Source: Hominimerdicola alba (lineage in GTDB: Bacteria > Bacillota > Clostridia > Oscillospirales > Ruminococcaceae). From it: a stretch of DNA of 56,693 nt. How positions within the stretch are numbered: the stretch's first letter is position 1; each line of letters begins with the position of its first letter. Shown piece by piece: positions 7,158-16,171 of this stretch. Made by a program: the position numbers and the translations under genes. The stretch is from positions 1 through 56,693 of the forward strand of contig NZ_FOKQ01000028.1 of NCBI RefSeq assembly GCF_900112155.1, given 5' to 3'. The notes beneath the pieces were generated by a model. It was not told the DNA's origin. It saw only the letters and a list, made by a program, of their open reading frames with translations, and ran no database searches.

Positions 7158-7874
7158 TTAGATTTTACTGGTGGTCAGCTCTGTCCTTTGGACATGAGTT
7201 TCCAGATCGGCAAGCCTTGTGGGAATGGGGATGTGGCTCTCCTTGTCGGTGAGGGCAAGGGCGAGTTTGCAGGCTGTATCAAGGCTGATATTGTTGCCGA
7301 CGGACAGGAAAACAGGTTTCACACCTGTGTGAGTTCTCAGTGCTCTGCCGTAGACCTCTCCGCCTATTACGATATCGGTGAAGCTTCCGCTTTCGGGGGC
7401 GGGCTCGGTGTAATCCGTCTTTTTATCGACGCGGAAGTAAGTCTTTGCTATGCCGAATGTGGGTCTGTCAAGGTAAAATGAAGCGTGTGAAGCTATGCCC
7501 ATATGTCTTGGGTGAAGATATCCGTTGCCGTCGAAGACATAGATATTGGGGATATTTTCAAGCAGCTTCACAGTCTCAAGTATCAGCGGAAGTTCCCTGA
7601 AAGCGAGAAATCCAGGCATATAGGGAACGTCTATCTTACCGCTGAAATGCTTTTTTTCCATGACTTCATGTGTATTGAAATCAATGACCACGATACAGCA
7701 GACTGCCTGTTCATCGTCATTTTCATCTTTCCAGTAAGCGAGGTCGATGCCTGCAACGGTCTTGATGTTATTGACATCGAAGCTGTCGGTGCATGATATC
7801 TTACTGCTGAGGTCTTCCTGTATGGCGCGGAATTTTTCCTGCATCTGTTCTGTATCTTCGGACATTTGGTTCAC
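7158..7874 (-). CDS. nfi: Endonuclease V
   Basis: Endonuclease V cleaves DNA one base 3' to deaminated bases such as hypoxanthine. The catalytic Asp lies in VAGIDLAYW; the PYMPGFLAFRELP wedge region, VFDGNGYLHPRHMGIASH (second catalytic Asp), FGIAKTYF, and PVFLSVGNNISLDTA complete the family signature. The 238-residue length is typical. The frame opens with GTG at 7874, and an ATG nine bases later at 7865 is an equally plausible start, since neither has a strong ribosome site. It is the last gene of the NUDIX-murT-gatD operon, 26 bases behind an orphan gene. Confidence 0.93.
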   Translation of the reverse strand: MNQMSEDTEQMQEKFRAIQEDLSSKISCTDSFDVNNIKTVAGIDLAYWKDENDDEQAVCCIVVIDFNTHEVMEKKHFSGKIDVPYMPGFLAFRELPLILETVKLLENIPNIYVFDGNGYLHPRHMGIASHASFYLDRPTFGIAKTYFRVDKKTDYTEPAPESGSFTDIVIGGEVYGRALRTHTGVKPVFLSVGNNISLDTACKLALALTDKESHIPIPTRLADLETHVQRTELTTSKI

Positions 7875-7900
7875 TCGCTTTCTTTAGAAAAAATATGCAT

Positions 7901-8272
7901 TTATTTTTGCTGTATCTTTTTGAGGTCGATCATTATCCCCACCTTGGCAAGAAGCTTCACCGCGGTTTCGGTATCAACAGGGAAGATATGGCTTTTGCCT
8001 GTCTGACGCTCGCTTTCAAAGTGCAGGAGCTGAATGAAATTCTCGGAAAAATCCTCTTCGGAATACAGCATACCCATGATGTAGCTGTTTTTTATCGCAT
8101 AGTAATTCACGGGCTTAAGGCGCATCAGCGCTTTGCAGTCCGTTTTCATTTCAGCGCACAGCCTGTCAAAATCGTCATCGACGAAATTTATCTTGCGGCA
8201 TTTCATCTTTTCCACCCGCTTTTTCAGCGGCGGGTCGTTATCCGCAGACTTTTTTCTGAAAAGTGAGAACAT
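7901..8272 (-). CDS. Conserved-looking cytoplasmic protein, unknown function
   Basis: A 123-residue protein without membrane segments. The N-terminus is short and basic (MFSLFRKKSADNDPPLKKR), followed by an alpha/beta pattern with several Cys (KCRKINF, LCAEMKTDCKAL) and a C-terminal KVGIMIDLKKIQQK. I do not recognise the family. The start is well supported by GAGGTGACCG before the ATG. It lies 10 bases behind gatD and 26 bases ahead of nfi, so it is transcribed with cell-wall amidation and DNA repair genes, though the link need not be functional. Confidence 0.7.
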   Translation of the reverse strand: MFSLFRKKSADNDPPLKKRVEKMKCRKINFVDDDFDRLCAEMKTDCKALMRLKPVNYYAIKNSYIMGMLYSEEDFSENFIQLLHFESERQTGKSHIFPVDTETAVKLLAKVGIMIDLKKIQQK

Positions 8273-8282
8273 CGGTCACCTC

Positions 8283-9026
8283 TTATTTTTTGAGAAGCCT
8301 TTCCAGAAGCACCTTGCGGCACTCGTCTTCAAGCTTATCGTTTATGGGGGCTGGAGTGTATGCACTGCCTGTTTTTCTGGTCATGCAGTAGGAGATGATG
8401 TGGTCTGCAAGCTTGGGATTCTTCGAGAGAAGTGGTCCGTGCAGGTAGGTGGCGGTGACATTTTTCTCGGTGTAGCCCTCGATACTGCTTGCAAATTCGT
8501 TGCCGTTGCCCGCAAGGACTTTTCCGAAAGGTGAAGTGACGTTTGTGGTCTGTCCGCCGTGATTTTCAAAGCCGATGACCTTGTAGTTCTCATCGCCGAG
8601 TTTTGTCTCAACCACGATATTACCGATGCATCTTTCGCGCTTATTTGTAGAAGCCACTGTGTAATAATCGAAGAGACCCAGACCCGGTATTTTTTTGCCG
8701 TTTGAATCCTTGTAATACTGACCCATCAGCTGATAGCCGCCGCATATCATCAGGAAGTATACACCGCTTTCGTATGCCTTGCGTATATCATCTTTAAGTG
8801 CGAGAAGATCATCGGCGAGAAGCTGCTGTTCAAAGTCGGCGCCGCCGCCGAGGTAGACTATATCCACACTGGAAAAATCGGTGTTTTTATCGCCCAGGTC
8901 ATGCTTGAAGACTTCTGTCTCGATTCCCCGCATCCTGCAGCGGTAGGAAAGTATCTCAACATTTCCGCTGTCGCCGTAAAGGTCAAGCATTGCGGGATAC
9001 ATATGAAGAATTTTCAGTTTATCCAT
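8283..9026 (-). CDS. gatD: Lipid II isoglutaminyl synthase, glutamine amidotransferase subunit GatD
   Basis: GatD releases ammonia from glutamine for MurT, which amidates the alpha-carboxyl of D-Glu in the peptidoglycan stem. The class I amidotransferase-like fold shows the nucleophile Cys95 in MICGGYQLMG and the catalytic His196 in YLHGPLLSKNP. The length of 247 residues is usual. Its ATG overlaps the murT stop codon by one base (TGATG), which is typical of this obligate pair. Amidation affects cross-linking and resistance to lysozyme. Confidence 0.95.
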   Translation of the reverse strand: MDKLKILHMYPAMLDLYGDSGNVEILSYRCRMRGIETEVFKHDLGDKNTDFSSVDIVYLGGGADFEQQLLADDLLALKDDIRKAYESGVYFLMICGGYQLMGQYYKDSNGKKIPGLGLFDYYTVASTNKRERCIGNIVVETKLGDENYKVIGFENHGGQTTNVTSPFGKVLAGNGNEFASSIEGYTEKNVTATYLHGPLLSKNPKLADHIISYCMTRKTGSAYTPAPINDKLEDECRKVLLERLLKK

Positions 9027-10372
9027 CAGCCCTGACCTCCTTTTACTTTCTCATTATAGCGCTTGATAGCGGCGCGTGTGGGCTGAATCGCGGTATAGTT
9101 CGCGATGGCATATTTGAAGCCCTTGTTTTTGAAGAATTCTATCATTGCATAGTCGAGGTCGGGCTTGACAACAATTTTATCGGGGTCATATCCCGAGCAC
9201 TTTATTCTTATGGCGATATCGTATGCTCTTGTGCCGCTGGTGACAACTCTCGAAACGTCGTTGAATATGGAGAAATTGATATCCCATATCCATGAAACGT
9301 CATGACCGTCAGCGAGGTTATCGTTGAGGACGAAAAGCAGTTCCTTTTCGCCCTTGTGCTCGTTCATAACTCTCAGGGTCATATTTGCGCCTACGGGGTT
9401 CTTGGCAAGATTTACCAGGAGTTCACTGCCGTCAACGCTGAATTTTTCAAGTCTGCCGTTGTTGACTTCAAATTTCTCAAAGGTCTCGTGGAGGACTTTT
9501 TTATCGAAATTATAAAGGTTTGCAGCGGTATAAACAGCCGCCAGATTGTAGACGTAGTATATGCTGTTATGGCTTATCTTGTACTCCTCGCCCTCGAATT
9601 CAACAGAGGGGACATCCAGCTTTACATTCTTAGCGGTGATATAAGGCTTTACATCGCCAAAGCCGCATTTGGGACATTTGAACTTGCCCACGTGTGAGTA
9701 CTGATAGTAGTCATATACCAGCTCGGTGCCGCATTTTGGGCAGAATTTGCCCTCGCCCACTTCGTAGGGCTTATCAGTTGCGCCTGCGTAGCGGTCAACG
9801 CTGAAATAGTAGATGTTCTTGTTGTTGAGGTTTGCAAGACCAAGTCTTGAAACATTGGGGTCGTCGGCATTGAGGACAACGTTGCCCTCGTAAGTCTCCA
9901 GAAATTTCTTGACTTTGAGTATCAGTGTTTCGACTTCGCCGTTTCTGTCAAGCTGGTCGCGGAAGAAATTCAAAAGTACCAGAGTTTCAAGCTTCATCTT
10001 GGAGAATATAACGGGAACGTGGCTCTCATCTATCTCCAGAACAAGATAATCTGCCTTTACCCTGCCTTTCATATCGCAGTTGTTCAGCAGTAGTGAGGTT
10101 ATGCCTGTGTCAAGGTTATTGCCCTGTTTATTTGTGATTATCTTCTTGCCTGTGCTTTCAAAAATGTGGTTGAGGTAGTTTGTAACGGATGTCTTTCCGT
10201 TAGTGCCTGTGACTGCGATTATGGGGCAGTCAACCTTGAAGGCTTTAAGGCAGTCTTTATTCAGCTCCCATAGTACAAGACCCGGAGCGTTGCCCGCGTC
10301 CTTGCCCAGTAGGTGAAGCGTTTTTACCATTAATTTGCCGAACCAGATGGTCAGCGTATTTTTTAAACTCAT
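9026..10372 (-). CDS. murT: Lipid II isoglutaminyl synthase, Mur ligase-like subunit MurT
   Basis: MurT activates the D-Glu carboxylate of lipid II with ATP and uses ammonia from GatD. The P-loop is AVTGTNGKTSVTN (about residues 53-65). A Cys4 ribbon, CPKCG near 208 and CPKCG near 231, is inserted in the middle domain as in other MurT proteins. The C-terminal domain (DUF1727) carries DGHDVSWIWDINF, which includes the conserved catalytic Asp. The length is 448 residues. The ATG follows CGGAGAGATGAT. It sits 23 bases behind the NUDIX gene and overlaps gatD. Confidence 0.95.
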   Translation of the reverse strand: MSLKNTLTIWFGKLMVKTLHLLGKDAGNAPGLVLWELNKDCLKAFKVDCPIIAVTGTNGKTSVTNYLNHIFESTGKKIITNKQGNNLDTGITSLLLNNCDMKGRVKADYLVLEIDESHVPVIFSKMKLETLVLLNFFRDQLDRNGEVETLILKVKKFLETYEGNVVLNADDPNVSRLGLANLNNKNIYYFSVDRYAGATDKPYEVGEGKFCPKCGTELVYDYYQYSHVGKFKCPKCGFGDVKPYITAKNVKLDVPSVEFEGEEYKISHNSIYYVYNLAAVYTAANLYNFDKKVLHETFEKFEVNNGRLEKFSVDGSELLVNLAKNPVGANMTLRVMNEHKGEKELLFVLNDNLADGHDVSWIWDINFSIFNDVSRVVTSGTRAYDIAIRIKCSGYDPDKIVVKPDLDYAMIEFFKNKGFKYAIANYTAIQPTRAAIKRYNEKVKGGQG

Positions 10373-10395
10373 ATCATCTCTCCGTAATTTATCTT

Positions 10396-10854
10396 TTAAA
10401 GTATCCCGCTGAGATATTTTTCAAAAACGGGACGTATAGGCGGGGATATCATATCAAGGGATATTTCCTCGGGGCGGAAAAAACACAGTTCTTCGATCTC
10501 CTCTTCCTGCCTTTTGAGTTCGCCGTGATATTTTTTGCAGATATAGATTATCTCCACATTTGATACTTCGTCACCGTTGGGGTAGACGTAGTGCGCTTCT
10601 TTTCCCGAGTTGATGAAGAAGAATTCAAGTTCATCGGCGATGATGCCTGTTTCCTCGAAAAGCTCACGCTTTGCGCAGTCTTCCACCTTTTCATCGATCT
10701 CCACCGAACCGCCAGCGTAGCCCCACAGGTGATTGTCGGTGCGTCTGCCAAGGAGTAGTCTGCCCTCGCTGTCAACGCATATCACGCTGCCTGCGCACTG
10801 TATCAAAGTTCTGTGACCCACAAGCCTGCGCATATCGGAAATATATCCGCTCAT
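10396..10854 (-). CDS. NUDIX hydrolase
   Basis: A 152-residue NUDIX protein. The box GGSVEIDEKVEDCAKRELFE with EETGI (about residues 48-72) carries the metal-binding REXXEE core. The remaining strands (AGSVICVDSEGRLLLGRR, then VSNVEIIYICKKY) fit the common fold. The substrate cannot be assigned; many such proteins act on nucleotide diphosphates. It is the first gene of the operon with murT-gatD, preceded by GGAGGTATACT and a promoter about 115 bases upstream with a structured leader between. Confidence 0.88.
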   Translation of the reverse strand: MSGYISDMRRLVGHRTLIQCAGSVICVDSEGRLLLGRRTDNHLWGYAGGSVEIDEKVEDCAKRELFEETGIIADELEFFFINSGKEAHYVYPNGDEVSNVEIIYICKKYHGELKRQEEEIEELCFFRPEEISLDMISPPIRPVFEKYLSGIL

Positions 10855-11191
10855 AGTATACCTCCGCAGAAATAGTACGGCAATATCATTCGCGTACAGC
10901 TGTGAACTACGCCGTCTTTGAATCCTGCCGAAATCTGCTGTACACTTGACGACAGGACACCATTATTAATAATATAACAATTCTAAGGAAATGTCAATAG
11001 CGAAAATCGCTCAAAAAATCCAGAGTTGTGAGCCTGTTTGTCTGCTGATGTAAAATATGGGCGGTCATAATCCTTGTCCGCCTGAATAGATTTATAGTAG
11101 CTCTCTGCTTTGCTGAGTGCGGCGATGTTTGCCAAAATATCAGCAGGCGGAGAAAACGGAAAAATGTCTTGACGATGAAAGGAAGATGGAG
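10855..11191. other. Divergent intergenic region, NUDIX operon and Ca2+ ATPase
   Basis: The minus-strand leader of the NUDIX operon (about 107 bases) contains GTACAGC and GCTGTAC arms about 45 bases apart, so it can fold. The plus-strand half before the ATPase has no gene and no clear consensus promoter; an in-frame extension to 11117 lacks a ribosome site. Confidence 0.5.
10969..10997 (-). promoter_or_regulatory. Promoter of the NUDIX-murT-gatD-nfi operon
   Basis: TTGACA, 17 bases, TATTAT on the minus strand. Confidence 0.8.
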
Positions 11192-13837
11192 ATGTACGGG
11201 ATATTGGATAAGAAGCTGGAATGTCCTGCGGTGGATGATGAAGTGCTTGGGCTGTCCTCGGCGGAGGCGGCACAGCGGATTGAAACGGATGGCAGGAACA
11301 TACTTGGCGGAAAACGGCACAAGGGTGCGATGAAGATATTTCTGGGGCAGTTTCATGATGTGATGGTTATGATACTTCTTGGGGCTACGGCGGTATCGGT
11401 GCTTATGGGGCAGTATACTGACGCTGTGCCCATAATCGCGGTGGTGGTGATAAACGCCCTGCTGGGATTTATCCAGGAGTACCGATGCGAGAAAACTCTG
11501 GAAAAGCTTGAAGCAATGACTTCGCCCACAGCCCGCGTTTACCGTGATGGTGTGCTTAAAACTCTGCCTGCGGAGATGCTTGCAGTGGGGGATGTTTTCA
11601 CCCTTGAAGCAGGTGATAAAGTCCCTGCGGATGGCTACATAATCAGCGCTAAAATGCTATGCTGTGATGAATCCGTTCTCACGGGAGAAGCGGAGCCTGT
11701 GTGCAAGCGGTTGCGGTCGGATGAAGTGGATTTTTCTTCGCTTAACAAGGCTTATATGGCATACATGGGTACGGTGGTGACGAAAGGAAGCGGTGCAGTC
11801 AGGGTTACTGCGACAGGCAGACGCACGCAAATGGGCAGAGTGTCGGTGATGCTGGACAGTATCGATGAAGATCTGACCCCCTTACAGAAAAAGCTGGCGG
11901 AGCTTGGGCGTACTCTGGCGGTGATATGCATCGTTATATGCTTTATAGTTTTCATTGCGGGTCTTCTGCGGGGCGAACCACTTTTTGATATGGCGATGAC
12001 AGGCATAACTGTGGCTATCGCGGCTATCCCCGAGGGACTTCCCGCGGCGGTGACAATAGCACTTTCTCTGGCTGTAAGGAAGATGCTCAGGCGGAATGCA
12101 CTGGTACACAAGCTTCACTCGGTGGAAACTCTGGGGTGCGCTACTGTGATATGCACGGACAAGACAGGCACTGTCACACAGAACAAGATGAAAGTCACGG
12201 CAGTATCCGATGGCGTGGGGAATGTTTTTGATGCGGCAGGATTGTCGGCTGAGATACCCGATACTATTAAAGAGCTGATGGTCTGTGGAGCGCTGTGTTC
12301 AAATGCTCGGGTGGAGGAAAATACGAGATCTTTGCTGAAAGCGAAGAAAAATTCAGCTCGGTTCACGGCAGAGGGCGACCCTACGGAATGTGCCATAGCT
12401 TTAGCGGCGGCAGAGTTTGGTATACTTTCGGATGCGGTCGCATACACTCGCACCGATGAGATACCATTTGACAGCGAGAGCCGTTCTATGACAGTGATAT
12501 GCCGTGGGGCTGGCGGAAATATGGTATCATTCAAAAAGGGAAGTCCCGATGTGATAATCGGCGAGTGTACCGTGGTGCTGACGGCGGCGGGTGTGAAGCC
12601 TTTCGGCAGTGCTGAAAAGCTAGCTGTAATGCGTGTGGGTGACAGATTTGCGGCTGAGGGTCTGCGGGTGCTGGCGTTTTGCCGTATACTGGACGGAAAC
12701 ACTGTTTTTCTTGGGCTGATGGGTATGCAGGACCCGCCAAGACCTGAAGCGGCAAAGGCTGTTCGTCAGTGCGGCAGGGCAGGCATCAGGACGGTGATGA
12801 TAACAGGCGACCACAAGCTTACTGCGGCGGCGATAGCACGTCAGGTGGGGATATTGAAACAGGGAAGTCTTGTGCTGACAGGCAGTGAGCTTGACGAAAT
12901 GAGCGATGAACGTCTTGCGGAAGTCATTGAAAACTGTTCGGTATTTGCGCGGGTGACACCTGCCCATAAGCTGAGGATAGTCAGGGCTTTCAAGGCGAAA
13001 GGACACATCTGTGCCATGACAGGTGACGGCGTTAACGATGCACCTGCGGTGAAAGAGGCAGATATCGGCGTATCTATGGGGATACAGGGCACGGAAGTCA
13101 CAAAGCAGGCGGCGGATATGATACTTCTTGATGATAATTTTGCCACCCTTGTGAACGCTGTTGAAGACGGCAGGACTATCTATTCTAATATTCGCAAATT
13201 CGTGAGATACATGATTTCAAGCAATATCGGCGAGGTGGTTACGATGTTCGGCGGACTGCTGATGGGTCTGCCAATGGTGATGCTGCCTGTGCAGATACTT
13301 CTGTTGAACCTTGTGACGGATAGTCTGCCCGCGGTAGCACTGGGGCTTGAACCTCCCGAAAAGACTGTGATGGAGAAGATGCCCCGCCGTGAGAACGACA
13401 GCTTTTTCAGCGGTGGTCTGCTGTGGCGTATGCTGATAAGGGGCATACTTATCGGTATATGCACTCTCGGGACGTTCTCGGTTCTGCTTAAAGCGGGGGC
13501 GGCGCTCCCATTGGCGAGGACAGGTGCGCTTATCACGCTGGTGCTTAGTCAGCTGATACACGTTTTTGAATGTAAATCTGAGGAAAAGACTCTGTTCTCG
13601 GTGCCATTCTTCAACAACTCTTTTCTGCTCTTCGCGGTGACGGCTTCGGCGGCGGTGCTGTTTGCGGGGATATACGTCCCTGTGCTGGCGAAGATATTCA
13701 GCACGGCGGTGCCTGATATCAGGTGTCTTGCTGTGTCGGTGGGCTTTGCTTTTCTGGTGCCTGTGCTGTCGGGGCTGGTGTCCTCGGCTAAAAGATTCGG
13801 CAGACGTAAGACCTTTGATATTCCCGCAAAGGGTTAG
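11192..13837 (+). CDS. P-type Ca2+-transporting ATPase (type IIA, SERCA-like)
   Basis: A membrane ATPase that exports cations, probably Ca2+, at the cost of ATP. The phosphorylation motif is CTDKTGTVTQNKM, the actuator loop LTGEAEP, and the hinge MTGDGVNDAPA. Ca2+ ligands of SERCA are conserved: AAIPEGLPAAV in M4, SSNIGEVV in M5, and NLVTDSLPA in M6. Retention of the M5 glutamate points to SERCA rather than plasma-membrane (PMCA) type. About ten membrane helices are expected; the length is 881 residues. The ATG at 11192 is chosen because AAAGGAAG lies 7 bases upstream; the ATG at 11186 is too close to it. A terminator follows at 13858. Its GC-rich codon use matches the neighbours. Confidence 0.93.
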   Translation: MYGILDKKLECPAVDDEVLGLSSAEAAQRIETDGRNILGGKRHKGAMKIFLGQFHDVMVMILLGATAVSVLMGQYTDAVPIIAVVVINALLGFIQEYRCEKTLEKLEAMTSPTARVYRDGVLKTLPAEMLAVGDVFTLEAGDKVPADGYIISAKMLCCDESVLTGEAEPVCKRLRSDEVDFSSLNKAYMAYMGTVVTKGSGAVRVTATGRRTQMGRVSVMLDSIDEDLTPLQKKLAELGRTLAVICIVICFIVFIAGLLRGEPLFDMAMTGITVAIAAIPEGLPAAVTIALSLAVRKMLRRNALVHKLHSVETLGCATVICTDKTGTVTQNKMKVTAVSDGVGNVFDAAGLSAEIPDTIKELMVCGALCSNARVEENTRSLLKAKKNSARFTAEGDPTECAIALAAAEFGILSDAVAYTRTDEIPFDSESRSMTVICRGAGGNMVSFKKGSPDVIIGECTVVLTAAGVKPFGSAEKLAVMRVGDRFAAEGLRVLAFCRILDGNTVFLGLMGMQDPPRPEAAKAVRQCGRAGIRTVMITGDHKLTAAAIARQVGILKQGSLVLTGSELDEMSDERLAEVIENCSVFARVTPAHKLRIVRAFKAKGHICAMTGDGVNDAPAVKEADIGVSMGIQGTEVTKQAADMILLDDNFATLVNAVEDGRTIYSNIRKFVRYMISSNIGEVVTMFGGLLMGLPMVMLPVQILLLNLVTDSLPAVALGLEPPEKTVMEKMPRRENDSFFSGGLLWRMLIRGILIGICTLGTFSVLLKAGAALPLARTGALITLVLSQLIHVFECKSEEKTLFSVPFFNNSFLLFAVTASAAVLFAGIYVPVLAKIFSTAVPDIRCLAVSVGFAFLVPVLSGLVSSAKRFGRRKTFDIPAKG

Positions 13838-13857
13838 AAAATATTCGCATAAATATA

Positions 13858-13893
13858 GCCCTCAAGCATTTTGGTGCTTGGGGGCTTATTGTT
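13858..13893 (+). terminator. Terminator of the Ca2+ ATPase gene
   Basis: GCCCTCAAGCA pairs with TGCTTGGGGGC (one G-U) over a six-base loop, followed by a T-rich tail. Confidence 0.85.
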
Positions 13894-13919
13894 ATTTCAT
13901 GGGTCGGTGGAAATTATTC

Positions 13920-14276
13920 TCACCCTAAGTGAAGATACGGATCATCCAGCCCCTGTTCAACATCGCGAACAGCTTTTTCCCAGAGGTCGAGCCTTTTGCG
14001 GGCTTCCATATCTTTAAGTATCTCGCCTATCTCATCGATATAGCCGATATCCAGATATATCCTTAGAAACTGCATACCGATCATGTATGCATCATCAGGG
14101 TCGGATACCTGTTCGACTGCATCATCCCAATCATATTCGTGGGCAGGGTCGGCTGTACTGCCATCAGGCAGCCAGCTCATCGCCCCAAGCAATCCGCCCA
14201 GCCAATCGTGTTCTTCGGAATTCCATATATTATCGAGATATCTGAAAAATGTGCGGTAGGCTTTTATGTTTTTCAT
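13920..14276 (-). CDS. Small acidic protein, unknown function
   Basis: A soluble, acidic 118-residue protein rich in Trp and Asp (WNSEEHDWLGGLLGAMSWLP, YDWDDAVEQVSDPDD). It appears alpha-helical and has no recognised motif. The ATG at 14276 has a strong AAGGAGCACGCCG ribosome site; the frame stays open upstream but those codons overlap the pyk terminator and are not expected to be translated. It could be an immunity-like or housekeeping helper protein, but nothing in the context supports a specific role. Confidence 0.7.
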   Translation of the reverse strand: MKNIKAYRTFFRYLDNIWNSEEHDWLGGLLGAMSWLPDGSTADPAHEYDWDDAVEQVSDPDDAYMIGMQFLRIYLDIGYIDEIGEILKDMEARKRLDLWEKAVRDVEQGLDDPYLHLG

Positions 14277-14337
14277 CGGCGTGCTCCTTAGTTGATTTAT
14301 GGATATATTATATCCGAGCGAGGACAAAATGTCAATA

Positions 14338-14380
14338 GAAAAGCCACAGTATTTCCAATGGCTGTGGAAATCTGTGGCTT
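14338..14380 (-). terminator. Terminator of pyruvate kinase gene
   Basis: AAGCCACAG (14341-14349) pairs with CTGTGGCTT (14372-14380), with an inner TTTCC/GGAAA stem. It begins 6 bases past the pyk stop. T-runs occur on both sides, so it may work in both directions. Confidence 0.75.
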
Positions 14381-14385
14381 GTTTT

Positions 14386-15804
14386 TTATGCTCTTTCAAC
14401 CTTCATCAGATTGGTGGTGCCGCTCATTCCGAGAGGTACGCCTGCGGTGATGACTACAAGGTCGCCCTCTTTGAGGTAGCCCTTTTCAAGTGCGACTTTG
14501 ATAGCGCGGGAGATAAGCTCGTCGGTGTTGTCCATTTCCTCCACAAGACCCGGCAGAAGTCCCCATGACATATTCATCTGGTGACAGGTAACAGGGTCGG
14601 TGGTCAGACCGATTATGGGGCAGTCAGGTCTGTACTTGGAGAGGATACGCGCGGTGGCACCGCTCTTGGTAACTGTCAGCACAGCTGCCGCTTTAAGGTC
14701 GTGGGCGGTGGTAACTGTTGCGTGGCAGATAGCATCGGTGATGCTGGGGTGGTCGATATCGTCACGCTTCTGGAAACGGCGGACGTAGTCGATATCACCC
14801 TCGGTAGTCTCGGCGATAAGGCTCATGGTCTTTACGACCTCAACAGGGTATTTGCCCGCAGCAGTCTCGCCTGAGAGCATTATTGCGGAAGTGCCGTCAT
14901 AGATGGCGTTTGCAACGTCGGTTATCTCGGCACGGGTAGGTCTTGGATTGTTTATCATTGATTCCAGCATCTGTGTGGCTGTGATGACCTGCTTGCCCGC
15001 GTTGTAAGCCTTGTGGATAAGCTCTTTCTGTATCGCAGGGATCTTTTCAAAAGGTATCTCAACGCCCATATCGCCTCTTGCTACCATTATGCCGTCAGCG
15101 GCTTCAAGTATCTCATCGATATTCTCAACGCCCTCGGCATTCTCTATCTTAGCGATTATCCTGGGGTTGAACCAGCCGAGGCTCTGGGTGAATTTTCTAA
15201 GGTATGTGACATCTGCACCTGTTCTTACGAAAGAAGCTGCGATGAAATCGAAGCCCATCTTTGCGCCAAAAGCAAGATCAGCCATATCAGCATCGGAGAT
15301 ATAGGGCATTGAAAGCTTCACACCGGGAACGTTGATGCCCTTATGGTCTGATACTACACCGCCGTGGATTATCTCGCACTGGATATCGGTGGAGTCTATC
15401 TTGATGGCTTTCAGTTCGATAACACCGTCATTTATCAGTATCCTTGTACCTGTGCTGATATCCTGAGGGAGTTTCGGGAAAGTGATGGAGCAGATGGTCT
15501 CATCGCCTTCAACATCTCTGGTGGTAAGTGTAAACATATCACCGTCATTGATGGTTACGGGCTTGTGGTCTTTGAAATCCTTCAGCCTTATCTCGGGACC
15601 CTTGGTATCCATCAGTGTTGCGATGTTGAGACCCATTTCGTCACGCAGACGGGTAATTGTCTCAAATCTCTGCTGATGAACGGAATGTTCAGAGTGGGAG
15701 AAGTTGAAACGGGCAACATCCATGCCGTTTTTCATCATATCCCTGAGGATATTCTCATCATCTGTTGCGGGACCTATGGTGCATACTATTTTGGTTTTGC
15801 GCAT
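14386..15804 (-). CDS. pyk: Pyruvate kinase
   Basis: Converts phosphoenolpyruvate and ADP to pyruvate and ATP, the last step of glycolysis. The 472-residue protein has KTKIVCTIGPA at the N-terminus, VARFNFSHSEH, LMDTKGPEIRL, the active-site block IIAKIENAEGVENIDEI with VARGDMGVEIP, and TATQMLESM for substrate and Mg2+ binding. It ends without the extra PEP-utiliser domain found in many Bacillus enzymes. The ATG at 15804 follows AGGAG by 9 bases; an in-frame upstream extension lies beyond the -10 element and is rejected. A consensus promoter lies 130 bases upstream. Confidence 0.97.
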   Translation of the reverse strand: MRKTKIVCTIGPATDDENILRDMMKNGMDVARFNFSHSEHSVHQQRFETITRLRDEMGLNIATLMDTKGPEIRLKDFKDHKPVTINDGDMFTLTTRDVEGDETICSITFPKLPQDISTGTRILINDGVIELKAIKIDSTDIQCEIIHGGVVSDHKGINVPGVKLSMPYISDADMADLAFGAKMGFDFIAASFVRTGADVTYLRKFTQSLGWFNPRIIAKIENAEGVENIDEILEAADGIMVARGDMGVEIPFEKIPAIQKELIHKAYNAGKQVITATQMLESMINNPRPTRAEITDVANAIYDGTSAIMLSGETAAGKYPVEVVKTMSLIAETTEGDIDYVRRFQKRDDIDHPSITDAICHATVTTAHDLKAAAVLTVTKSGATARILSKYRPDCPIIGLTTDPVTCHQMNMSWGLLPGLVEEMDNTDELISRAIKVALEKGYLKEGDLVVITAGVPLGMSGTTNLMKVERA

Positions 15805-15935
15805 AATATCAGACTCCTGTTTAAATAAGCAAACGTCCCGTAAAGCGGGAGTTTTAGGACAATTGTACGAGCGCCGCTGAGATTTAATACTTGCATAAAA
15901 ACTTATCTGCGGCAGGTTTATCAATATCAGTTTAA

Positions 15936-15964
15936 ATTATACTACATCAAAAATTGCTTGTCAA
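15936..15964 (-). promoter_or_regulatory. Promoter of pyk
   Basis: Perfect consensus on the minus strand: TTGACA, 17 bases, TATAAT. The leader of about 125 bases contains a short CCCG/CGGG hairpin near 15836-15850. Confidence 0.9.
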
Positions 15965-16035
15965 GTTCATTTTTGGCAAACCTTAAGCACAGATTGACAA
16001 ATAATTGTCAAATTCCACGAAATACAAAAATATGC

Positions 16036-16064
16036 TTGACAATAGTGTGAAAAAATGTCATAAT
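16036..16064 (+). promoter_or_regulatory. Promoter of the four-TM protein gene
   Basis: TTGACA, 17 bases, CATAAT; about 107 bases upstream of the ATG at 16172. Confidence 0.75.
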
Positions 16065-16171
16065 ATATTTATTGTATGTGACCTTAGTGTTACTGACAGC
16101 GTGATTTTTTGCGGGTGTTGAGATAATAATATAGTACGACATCCGAAAGATAGAGAACGGGGGTATGCCTT

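Noticed and set aside
11117-11191. N-terminal extension of the Ca2+ ATPase
   Set aside because: No ribosome site precedes 11117 and the extra residues do not look like part of the family.
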